Source: Verrucomicrobiota bacterium (GTDB lineage: Bacteria > Verrucomicrobiota > Verrucomicrobiia > Opitutales > Opitutaceae). Taken from it: a stretch of 6,257 bases of DNA. A model generated the notes under the pieces. It was not told where the DNA came from. It saw only the letters and a program-made list of their open reading frames with translations, and did not search any database. How positions within the stretch are numbered: position 1 is the first letter of the stretch; every line of letters starts with the position of its first letter. The stretch covers positions 1 to 6,257 of the forward strand of contig RFJS01000299.1 of the NCBI GenBank assembly GCA_003694825.1, in the 5' to 3' direction. The position numbers and the translations under genes were made by a program. This document shows, piece by piece, positions 1-5,299 of the stretch.

Positions 1-55
1 CCCCCCGCCTCTCTATTGCCACCGCCAGCCCTCTCCTTGCACCCGAGAGCGTGCC

Positions 56-310
56 TCAGAACTGCAGACGCTCGTTGCGAAACCCGCAGCGGGGGCAGGG
101 ACAGGTCTCCGTGCCGGCCCGGGCCGAGTAGAGTTTGTCGCAACGGATGCAGTGAAAGATCGTCCGACGTCGCTGTGTCTCGTAGAGCCCCCGGTCACGA
201 AAGTCATAATACAACCAGAGCCCGAAGATGAGCGCGCAGGCACTGAGAGTGTAGATCAGGGCGCCAAGGCTGAGGGATACAGTGAACACGTTTGCCTGCT
301 TAGTTTGCAC
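56..310 (-). CDS. Small membrane protein with C-terminal zinc ribbon, function unknown
   Basis: I do not recognise this as a named gene. The 84-residue product has one hydrophobic segment at about residues 13–36. A basic juxtamembrane stretch follows (FRDRG, then QRRR), so by the positive-inside rule the C-terminal half should be cytoplasmic. That half carries a zinc-ribbon pattern: C54-x2-C57, then C70-x-C72-x2-C75, with CPRCG as the second knuckle. The start is uncertain. The longest frame opens with GTG at 310, but a second GTG at 289 (giving VFTVSL...) lies just before the membrane segment, and neither has a Shine-Dalgarno site. The gene lies downstream of the rplQ terminator on the same strand, so it depends on read-through or on its own promoter, which I could not identify. 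Zinc ribbons of this size may bind nucleic acid, protein or only metal; no function can be assigned. Coding status is supported by the coherent membrane-plus-zinc-ribbon layout. Confidence 0.72.
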   Translation of the reverse strand: MQTKQANVFTVSLSLGALIYTLSACALIFGLWLYYDFRDRGLYETQRRRTIFHCIRCDKLYSARAGTETCPCPRCGFRNERLQF

Positions 311-394
311 GCACCGGCCCGCTTCGCAAAGCGTGAATCCGGAGTGACTCCCGCCGCTTCGCTTCCCGGCCGCCGCAAGGATCCGGGGGATCGA

Positions 395-429
395 AGGAAA
401 AGAAAACGCCGACCCCGCGAGGTCGGCGT
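395..429 (-). terminator. Rho-independent terminator of the alpha operon
   Basis: Read on the minus strand, a perfect 9-bp GC-rich stem (ACGCCGACC pairing with GGTCGGCGT, 406–414 with 421–429) encloses a 6-base loop. It is followed at once by TTTTCTTTTCC. It begins 24 bases after the rplQ stop codon. The plus-strand side has no T-run, so it is directional and ends the transcript that includes rplQ. Confidence 0.88.
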
Positions 430-453
430 GAAAAGCAACGATGGGACGAAGCC

Positions 454-972
454 TTATTCAGCCTTCTGCTCTTCGCCTTCGGCCGGGGCCGCTTCCGCCT
501 GCTCGGCAGCGGCAGCTTCGCCGGCGGCGGCCGCGGCAGCCGCGTTGGCCTCGCTCTGGCTCGGGGCGGCCTTCGACTTCGCCCGGCCACGCGACTTCTT
601 GTAGCCGGTGTCGCTGGCGCTCACGAACTCGATGATCGCCATGTCGGCGGCATCGCCGAGGCGCGGAGTGGCGAGCTTGTAGATGCGGGTGTAGCCACCA
701 TTGCGCTCCTTGAACTCGCTGACGCGCTCGTCGAAGAGTGTCTTGACCGCCTCCTTGTCCCGCAGACGCGAGAGCGCGATGCGGCGGCGGTGAAGATCTC
801 CCTTTTTCGCCAGAGTGATCATTCGCTCCACGAAGGGCCGAAGCGCCTTGGCCTTGGCCGTGGTCGTGCGGATGCGACCCTTCTTGATCAGAGAGGAGGC
901 AAGGTTGGCGAGCAGGGCACTGCGGTGCTCCTTCTTGACGCCGAGAATGTGTCGATGCTTGCGGTGACGCAT
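454..972 (-). CDS. rplQ: Ribosomal protein bL17 with Ala/Glu-rich C-terminal tail
   Basis: This is bL17 of the large ribosomal subunit, near the peptide exit tunnel. The N-terminus MRHRKHRHILG and the following block (KKEHRSALLANLASSLI, then GRIRTTTAKAK) are the family signature, and GGYTRIYKL at about residues 92–100 is also characteristic. The conserved core ends near residue 118 (IIEFV). The product is 172 residues, against roughly 115–130 for most bL17. The extra part starts with a basic segment (about 124–134, YKKSRGRAKSK) and then becomes an Ala/Glu-rich acidic low-complexity tail to residue 172. The ATG at 972 is the only start compatible with the conserved N-terminus; it has no Shine-Dalgarno site and is preceded by CCACC. 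It is the last gene of the alpha operon, 122 bases after rpoA, and is followed by an intrinsic terminator. Confidence 0.97.
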   Translation of the reverse strand: MRHRKHRHILGVKKEHRSALLANLASSLIKKGRIRTTTAKAKALRPFVERMITLAKKGDLHRRRIALSRLRDKEAVKTLFDERVSEFKERNGGYTRIYKLATPRLGDAADMAIIEFVSASDTGYKKSRGRAKSKAAPSQSEANAAAAAAAGEAAAAEQAEAAPAEGEEQKAE

Positions 973-1094
973 GGTGGATTTGGTGCCGTTGCTTCCGGTG
1001 CGGCCGGGCCGGATATCCCGGTCCTGACGGAAGCGATGTTAACTCGTGTGATTCGTTGTGATCAGCGGGGAGGAATGGCGCGGGAGGCGCGAGT

Positions 1095-2096
1095 TCACAT
1101 GTCCTTGCGGGTGTCGAGCAACCGATCGTCGAACTTCATGCCGAGCGACAGGCCGAGCGCTTCGAGTTTGTCCTTGATCTCGTTGAGCGACTTTTTGCCG
1201 AAGTTGCGGTATTTGAGCATCTCCTGTTCGGTCTTCATGGCGAGTTCGCCGACCGTGGTGATGTTCGCGTTGTTCAGGCAGTTGGCCGCACGAACCGAAA
1301 GCTCGATCTCGTTGACCGACATATTGAGGAGCTTGCGCAGCTTGTTCTGCTCTTCGCTGACCTCGGCGGCCTGGTTTTCGAATTCGAAATTCTCGTCGGA
1401 GACGCGATCGAAGACATCGAGGTGATGCTTCAGGATGGCCGCAGCCTGCTTGAGGGCGTCTTCCGGCGTGATCCGGCCGTCCGTGGTGATCTCGAGGATG
1501 AGCTTGTCGTAGTCGGTGATCTGACCGACGCGGGTGTTCTCAACCGCGTATTTGACGAGACGCACCGGACTGAAGAGCGAGTCGATGGGGATGACGCCGA
1601 TGGGCTGATCCTCCTGCTTGTTTTCCTCACCCGGGCAATAGCCGCGGCCCGTGCGCACCTCGAGTTCGGCCGAGAAGGTCATATTGCGGTCGAGCGTGCA
1701 GATGAGCTGCTCCGGATTGACCACCTGGATGTTGGCATCCGGCTCGATGTCTCCCGCAGTGACCGGGCCCTCTTTGGTGACGTTGAGCCGAAGCCGCACC
1801 GTGTCGCGGGTATGCGAGATCAGGAGCACCTTCTTGAGGTTGAGCACGATGTCGGTGACATCCTCGACAACACCGTCGATGCTCTGGAACTCGTGGTTCA
1901 CGCCATCGATGCGCACCGAGGAGATGGCCGCGCCCTCGATGGAGCTGAGCAGCACGCGGCGAAGGCTGTTGCCGATGGTGTGGCCGTAGCCGGCCTCGAA
2001 AGGCTCCGCGATGAACCGGGCAAAGGTGGGCGAAGAGCCCTCCTCTACCTTGATGAGACGATTGGGAAGTTCGAATTTGCCAAGGCGTTTCGGCAT
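1095..2096 (-). CDS. rpoA: DNA-directed RNA polymerase subunit alpha
   Basis: The alpha subunit dimerises to nucleate RNA polymerase assembly and contacts UP elements and activators through its C-terminal domain. At 333 residues it is of normal length. The N-terminal domain (about 1–235) contains GYGHTIGNSLRRVLLSSIEG at residues 36–55, the dimerisation and assembly block. A Glu/Asn-rich linker (about 236–255) leads to the C-terminal domain, with SVRAANCLNNANI at 267–279 and FGKKSLNEIKDKLEALGLSL at 299–318. By alignment R269, N272 and K302 match E. coli R265, N268 and K298, so UP-element DNA binding should be retained. The start at ATG 2096 gives the expected MPKRLGKFELP N-terminus; no Shine-Dalgarno site precedes it. 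It lies between rpsD (75-base gap with a hairpin and an A/C-rich leader motif) and rplQ (122-base gap), the usual alpha-operon place. Confidence 0.98.
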   Translation of the reverse strand: MPKRLGKFELPNRLIKVEEGSSPTFARFIAEPFEAGYGHTIGNSLRRVLLSSIEGAAISSVRIDGVNHEFQSIDGVVEDVTDIVLNLKKVLLISHTRDTVRLRLNVTKEGPVTAGDIEPDANIQVVNPEQLICTLDRNMTFSAELEVRTGRGYCPGEENKQEDQPIGVIPIDSLFSPVRLVKYAVENTRVGQITDYDKLILEITTDGRITPEDALKQAAAILKHHLDVFDRVSDENFEFENQAAEVSEEQNKLRKLLNMSVNEIELSVRAANCLNNANITTVGELAMKTEQEMLKYRNFGKKSLNEIKDKLEALGLSLGMKFDDRLLDTRKDM

Positions 2097-2122
2097 GGCG
2101 GTGTAATGTGTGCGGCTTCTGC

Positions 2123-2143
2123 GGTTGGTTGTTTTTGTGAAAG
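2123..2143 (-). promoter_or_regulatory. A/C-rich leader motif upstream of rpoA
   Basis: On the mRNA strand this segment reads CTTTC, then two bases, then AAAACAACCAACC, ending 26 bases before the rpoA start codon. The same motif with one base change (AAAACAATCAACC, also preceded by CTTTC) lies before rpsM at 3804–3822. It is G-free and should be unstructured. A role as ribosome or S1 standby site, or as a regulatory protein site, is inference; the similarity itself is read directly. Confidence 0.4.
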
Positions 2144-2146
2144 CAA

Positions 2147-2163
2147 ACGGGGGGAATCCCCGT
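2147..2163 (-). other. Hairpin in the rpsD–rpoA gap, possible attenuator
   Basis: On the mRNA strand ACGGGG pairs with CCCCGT across a 5-base loop (ATTCC), followed by TTTGCTTTC. It starts 8 bases after the rpsD stop codon. The stem is strong but short (6 bp) and the tail is only partly U-rich. It could weakly terminate, pause polymerase, or protect an upstream 3' end, setting rpoA level relative to the ribosomal proteins. It is not a convincing full terminator. Confidence 0.35.
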
Positions 2164-2171
2164 GTCAGCCA

Positions 2172-2783
2172 TTACTGGCGGCTGTAGAATTCCACGATCA
2201 ACTGGTCGTTGATCGTCGGATCGAGCTCATCACGCACCGGCAGGCGGGTGACGGTGCCCCGGAGGGCGTCTTCCTGGCGCGTGAGCCACGGCGGCAGCTC
2301 GCGCATGCGCGTCTCCTCCAGGCAGCGCGTGGCCAGCTGACGGGAGCTCGGCGAGTCCTTCACGCTGATCTCGTCGCCCGGCTTGAGCTGGTAGCTCGGG
2401 ATGTCGACCTTTCGCCCATTCACGCGGATGTGACCGTGGTTGACGAACTGACGAGCGGCGCGGCGGGTGCGGGCGAAACCGAGCAGATAGACCACACTGT
2501 CGAGACGCGTCTCGAGAAGCTGCATGAAGCGCTCGCCGGTGACGCCGCGCTCACGCTTGGCCTTCTCGAAGGTCCGGCGGAACTGCTTCTCGAGCAGGCC
2601 ATACATGTAGCGAAGCTTCTGCTTCTCCATGAGGCCGAGCGCATATTCACTGTGCTTGCGGCGTGAGCGGGGGCCGTGAACTCCGGGCGGATAGGAGCGC
2701 TTCTCGAGCGCCTTGCAGGGGCCGAAGAGGGCCTGGCCAAAACGGCGGGAAATTCGAGCGGAAGGACCTGTGTAGCGTGCCAT
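2172..2783 (-). CDS. rpsD: Ribosomal protein uS4
   Basis: uS4 is a primary 16S rRNA binding protein that nucleates 30S assembly; in E. coli it also represses translation of the alpha operon. The 203-residue product matches the usual length. The N-terminus MARYTGPSARISRR and the GVHGPRSRRKHSEY block (about 34–47) are typical. KQKLRYMYGLLEKQFRRTF (about 54–72) is the conserved helical block. The S4 RNA-binding domain lies at about 92–150 (RLDSVVYLLGFARTRRAARQ, then FVNHGHIRVNGRKV). The C-terminus ends INDQLIVEFYSRQ. It has a single cysteine (C23) and no four-cysteine N-terminal cluster, so it is the zinc-free type. The start at ATG 2783 has no Shine-Dalgarno site. It sits 30 bases after rpsK and 75 bases before rpoA, the common alpha-operon order. 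Confidence 0.98.
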   Translation of the reverse strand: MARYTGPSARISRRFGQALFGPCKALEKRSYPPGVHGPRSRRKHSEYALGLMEKQKLRYMYGLLEKQFRRTFEKAKRERGVTGERFMQLLETRLDSVVYLLGFARTRRAARQFVNHGHIRVNGRKVDIPSYQLKPGDEISVKDSPSSRQLATRCLEETRMRELPPWLTRQEDALRGTVTRLPVRDELDPTINDQLIVEFYSRQ

Positions 2784-2813
2784 GGATGGACTCGTGCTAT
2801 TTCGGGATTGGGA

Positions 2814-3383
2814 TTAGACGCGACGGCGCTTGCGCGGGCGGCAACCGTTGTGCGGGACCGGCGTCACATCGACGATGGCGTTGATTTCAAGGCCGATGGC
2901 CTGCAGAGCGCGGATGGCGGAATCACGACCGAGGCCGGGGCCCTTCACGTGCACCGTAACCTCCTTCACGCCGTGAGACATCGCCGTGCGGGCGGCATCC
3001 TGGGAAACCACCTGCGCGGCATAGGCCGTCGACTTGCGCGAACCGCGGAAGTTGCACTTGCCGGCGCTGGACCAGGAGATGACGTTGCCCTTCGTGTCGG
3101 TGAAGGACACGATCGTGTTGTTGAAGGTGGCGTGGATGTGAACGATCGCCGTGGAGATGTTCTTGCTGCCCTTCGCCTTGCGGATCTTGATCGCGCCGAT
3201 CTCTTCCTTGAGGAGATCCTCGGCAGTGGGCGCAGACGGACGGGCCGGCGCCTCCTCGGTTTTCTCGGCGGGCGCCTTGGCGGCGTCGGCAGCGGCCGGT
3301 TTGGCCTCGGCCGGCGCGGCCTGCTGGGCCGGAGTTTCGACCTTTGCTTCAGCCGTTTTATCCTGTGCGTTCTCTTCAGCCAT
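2814..3383 (-). CDS. rpsK: Ribosomal protein uS11 with long N-terminal tail
   Basis: uS11 is part of the 30S platform and lines the mRNA exit channel near the 3' end of 16S rRNA. The core, about residues 64–189, matches the family closely: [22 protein letters not shown] (about 79–100), [15 protein letters not shown] (112–126), [15 protein letters not shown] (146–160) and the C-terminus [15 protein letters not shown]. The protein is 189 residues, against roughly 125–135 normally. The excess is an N-terminal tail of about 60 residues, rich in Ala, Glu, Pro and Lys, ending in TAEDLLKEE. The ATG at 3383 lies 26 bases after the rpsM stop. The tail is open and in frame with biased composition, so it looks genuinely translated, but an internal start cannot be excluded by sequence alone. 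A GTG or ATG close to the core is not evident. It lies between rpsM and rpsD as usual. Confidence 0.96.
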   Translation of the reverse strand: MAEENAQDKTAEAKVETPAQQAAPAEAKPAAADAAKAPAEKTEEAPARPSAPTAEDLLKEEIGAIKIRKAKGSKNISTAIVHIHATFNNTIVSFTDTKGNVISWSSAGKCNFRGSRKSTAYAAQVVSQDAARTAMSHGVKEVTVHVKGPGLGRDSAIRALQAIGLEINAIVDVTPVPHNGCRPRKRRRV

Positions 3384-3409
3384 GGTGACGGTGATCGTGG
3401 ATCAATAGG

Positions 3410-3784
3410 TTATTTCTTGCGCTGGACACCGACGGTGCGGCGAGCGCCCTTGCGGGTGCGGGCGTTGGTGGAAGTGCGCTGACCGCGAACCGGAAGTCCG
3501 CGGCGGTGACGAATGCCGCGGTAGCAGTTGATGGCCTGCAGGCGCTTGAGGTTGGCCGCGATTTCCCGGCGCAGATCGCCTTCCACGGCCCACTTTTTCT
3601 CGGCGATGATCGCCATGAGCCGGTTGATCTGCTCTTCGGTCAGCTCGTGGGCGCGCATGTTCGGATCGATGCCGGCCTCTTCGACCAGGATCTTCGCACG
3701 CGTCGGCCCGATCCCGTAGATGGATCGGAGACTGTATTCGATTTTACTTTTGGAAGGAATGTCTACGCCGAGGAGACGAGGCAT
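3410..3784 (-). CDS. rpsM: Ribosomal protein uS13
   Basis: uS13 is in the head of the small subunit, where it contacts the large subunit (bridges B1a and B1b) and P-site tRNA through its basic C-terminal tail. At 124 residues the length is normal. The N-terminus [10 protein letters not shown], the helix-two-turn-helix segment [13 protein letters not shown] (about 21–33), [21 protein letters not shown] (about 81–101) and [12 protein letters not shown] (102–113) are all family signatures. It ends in the lysine-rich QRKK. The start at ATG 3784 is fixed by the conserved N-terminus. Its leader, 56 bases from the map stop, has no Shine-Dalgarno site and contains a 43-base stretch without G on the mRNA strand. 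It is the first gene of the alpha-operon part of the cluster. The leader does not show an obvious counterpart of the E. coli S4-binding pseudoknot. Confidence 0.98.
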   Translation of the reverse strand: MPRLLGVDIPSKSKIEYSLRSIYGIGPTRAKILVEEAGIDPNMRAHELTEEQINRLMAIIAEKKWAVEGDLRREIAANLKRLQAINCYRGIRHRRGLPVRGQRTSTNARTRKGARRTVGVQRKK

Positions 3785-3787
3785 GAC

Positions 3788-3830
3788 GTTGTGTTGGTTA
3801 GGTGGTTGATTGTTTTGGAAAGTTTTTTTT
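3788..3830 (-). promoter_or_regulatory. G-free leader of rpsM with shared A/C-rich motif
   Basis: The mRNA strand has no G over 43 bases between map and rpsM, starting with eight A residues, in an otherwise GC-rich region. Within it, 3804–3822 reads CTTTCC followed by AAAACAATCAACC, nearly the same as the segment before rpoA at 2123–2143. The motif ends 19 bases before the start codon. Such a segment cannot pair with the anti-Shine-Dalgarno and should stay single-stranded. A role in ribosome loading or autoregulation is inferred. I found no clear -35/-10 promoter in it. Confidence 0.45.
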
Positions 3831-3840
3831 CACGGAGCGG

Positions 3841-4626
3841 TCAGCCGGCGCCGACAGCTCGTGGAGCGGGGATCGTGAGGATCTCCGGCTCGTTTGCGGT
3901 GATGAGCACGGTGTGTTCGAAGTGCGCCGAGGGCTGATGGTCGCGAGTGACGACGGTCCAGCCATCGTCGAGCACCCGGACGGCGGCAGAGCCCATGTTG
4001 ACCATCGGTTCGATCGCGAGGGTCATCCCCGGCTTCAAGCGAGGTCCCGATCCACGACGGCCGAAATTGGGAATCTGCGGCTCTTCGTGCATGGAACGAC
4101 CAACCCCGTGACCGACGAACTCGCGAACGACGGAAAATCCGTTGCGCTCGACGTGCCGTTGCACGGCATTGGAGATATCGCCGACACGGTTTCCGCTGCG
4201 CGCCTGATCGATGCCGATCTGCAGAGCTTCCTCGGTGACGCGGAGAAGCTTCTCGGCGCGGGGATCGATTTCGCCGACCGGGACGGTGCAGGCGTTGTCG
4301 CCGATAAATCCCTGGTAGGAGACGGCGACATCGAGCGACACGAGATCGCCGTTTCGCAGCACCCGCCTGGGTGAACCGATGCCGTGGACGACCTCGTCGT
4401 TGACGGAAATGCACGTGTAGGCCGGAAACCGACGGGAACCGACGCGATAGTTGTAACAGGCACTGGTGGCGCCCTCCTCCATCATCAGATCCCGTCCGAG
4501 CTGATCGAGCTCGTAGGTCGTAACGCCTTCGCGCACAGCCGCACGCAACCCGGCAAGCACGTTTGCCGCGATCCGGCAGGCTTCGCGCATCCGAGCGATT
4601 TCGGCCTCTGTCTTTACCGGAATCAT
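3841..4626 (-). CDS. map: Methionine aminopeptidase, type I
   Basis: This enzyme removes the initiator methionine from nascent proteins when the second residue is small. The 261-residue product has all five metal ligands in family context: D99 (VSLDV), D110 (FIGDNA), H173 (VGHGVG), E206 (AIEPM) and E237 (HFEHTV). The substrate-contact H81 (EVVHGIGS) is also present. Type I is supported by the absence of the large insert of type II. The start is the ATG at 4626, giving MIPVKTEAEIARMREACRIA, a standard MAP-I N-terminus. This ATG overlaps the TGA of the upstream gene as ATGA, which supports translational coupling. A longer in-frame extension back to 4764 is open but would add an Arg-rich segment unlike the family and run deep into the upstream gene. 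It has no Shine-Dalgarno site. It is followed by rpsM after 56 bases, without infA or rpmJ between them. Confidence 0.97.
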   Translation of the reverse strand: MIPVKTEAEIARMREACRIAANVLAGLRAAVREGVTTYELDQLGRDLMMEEGATSACYNYRVGSRRFPAYTCISVNDEVVHGIGSPRRVLRNGDLVSLDVAVSYQGFIGDNACTVPVGEIDPRAEKLLRVTEEALQIGIDQARSGNRVGDISNAVQRHVERNGFSVVREFVGHGVGRSMHEEPQIPNFGRRGSGPRLKPGMTLAIEPMVNMGSAAVRVLDDGWTVVTRDHQPSAHFEHTVLITANEPEILTIPAPRAVGAG

Positions 4627-5276
4627 CGATCGACGGTGACGGCGGCGGCGACTCCGGCCACCTCCTCGAAGGAGGTCCGGGAGGCATCGAACCGGAAGAG
4701 TTGCCCGCGCTCGCGGTAATAGGCGGCCGTCTGCTCGGCCACAGCCGCGCGTTCGGCGAACCACGTGTCGACTTCCGCCACAGCCTGTTCGCTGTCATCG
4801 CTCATCGTGGCGCCACACAGCTCGCATTGATGGGTTTCGCCCGCCTCAACGTAAGCCACCTGGCCGTGATCTCGACAGGCGACCCGACGGCGCGCCTGGC
4901 TGAGCGCTTCGTCCCGGGACATATCGAGCCAGAGACATCCACTGAGGGATTCGTCGCGACAGTCGAGCCACTCGTCCAGGAGGGTGGCCTCAAACGTGTC
5001 GGCGGGAAAGCCCTGCAGAAGAAAACCATGGTTTTTCTTTCGCGAGAAAAACCAGTGGCGCATATCGCGAATGAGCCGTTCGCGGGCGCCGGGCCCACGG
5101 TGCACGGTCCGTCCCTCCCCGGAATTGTCGGAGAGGTCGGTGTTGATGTGCTCAAAATGCTTCAAAGAACGAACTGATCTGGCAACGCGGTGTTCCAGAA
5201 CCCCGGCAGCTCCCAGCAGCACGAACTTCGCTCGGGCGCTTGCGAGGGGCGAAAAGGAAACCGAATTGGCAGCCAT
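4623..5276 (-). CDS. Degenerate adenylate-kinase-like protein, probably catalytically inactive
   Basis: It occupies the adk position between secY and map. Resemblance to adenylate kinase is visible along its length (217 residues, numbered from the ATG at 5276): beta-1 strand KFVLLGAAG (17–25), HGFLLQGFPADTFEATLLDEWL (83–104, compare GFLLDGFPRT), RRRV (129–132), a LID with C134-x2-H137 and C151-x2-C154, and EQTAAYYRERGQLFRFDAS (181–199, compare TAPLIDYYRKKG). Key residues are gone. The P-loop GxPGxGKGT is replaced by GAAGVLEHRV, without the lysine. DGFPRT has become QGFPAD, losing the Asp and Arg. The Arg of the STGDxLR helix, and those in the LID and the following helix, are not found. Adenylate kinase activity is therefore unlikely. 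Neither other frame encodes a proper P-loop, so a single frameshift does not explain it. A TTG at 5303, overlapping the secY stop as TTGA, is an alternative start. The 3' end overlaps map by four bases. Confidence 0.85.
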   Translation of the reverse strand: MAANSVSFSPLASARAKFVLLGAAGVLEHRVARSVRSLKHFEHINTDLSDNSGEGRTVHRGPGARERLIRDMRHWFFSRKKNHGFLLQGFPADTFEATLLDEWLDCRDESLSGCLWLDMSRDEALSQARRRVACRDHGQVAYVEAGETHQCELCGATMSDDSEQAVAEVDTWFAERAAVAEQTAAYYRERGQLFRFDASRTSFEEVAGVAAAVTVDR

Positions 5277-5299
5277 ACCGGGTCGATGCAAGAGCGAAA

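Noticed and set aside
1..55. Anything in the left edge of the window
   Set aside because: It is pyrimidine-rich non-coding sequence after the zinc-ribbon gene; no hairpin with a U-tract and no gene fragment could be supported.
311..394. Promoter for the small zinc-ribbon gene
   Set aside because: A TTGCGA hexamer is followed 17 bases later only by AAACTA, too weak to call; the short palindrome CGCTTCGCAAAGCG nearby has no supporting context.
973..1094. Promoter or riboswitch in the 122-base rpoA–rplQ gap
   Set aside because: No -35/-10 pair is convincing. Only a small hairpin near 1006–1024 (CCGG stem, loop of five) and an imperfect tandem repeat at 1044–1062 (TCGTGTGAT, TCGTTGTGAT) are visible, both within chance for GC-rich DNA.
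1422..2666. Long plus-strand open frame of 414 codons across rpoA and rpsD
   Set aside because: It is antisense to two certain genes, has the Arg/Ala/Asp-rich composition of an antisense shadow, and crosses their intergenic gap without any recognisable domain.
2676..3482. Plus-strand open frame of 268 codons antisense to rpsD, rpsK and rpsM
   Set aside because: Gly/Arg/Leu-rich shadow of rpsK's Ala-rich tail and core; no motif or plausible start context.
3823..3830. Run of eight T on the plus strand as a terminator for plus-strand transcription
   Set aside because: No GC hairpin precedes it on the plus strand and no plus-strand gene is present.
4627..4764. N-terminal extension of map by 46 codons
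   Set aside because: The added residues are Arg/Gly-rich and unlike the family, and the ATG at 4626 gives the standard N-terminus and an ATGA overlap with the upstream gene.
3830..4798. Long open frame of 322 codons on the minus strand over map
   Set aside because: Its product is Arg/Ser/Pro-rich with no family features, and it covers map in another frame; map has all catalytic residues. It is a high-GC shadow.
5184..5213. Frameshift or sequencing error hiding a normal P-loop in the adenylate-kinase-like gene
   Set aside because: Translations of the other two forward frames here (for example SCRGSGTPRC and ELPGFWN) do not give GxGKGT, and other catalytic residues elsewhere in the gene are also lost.
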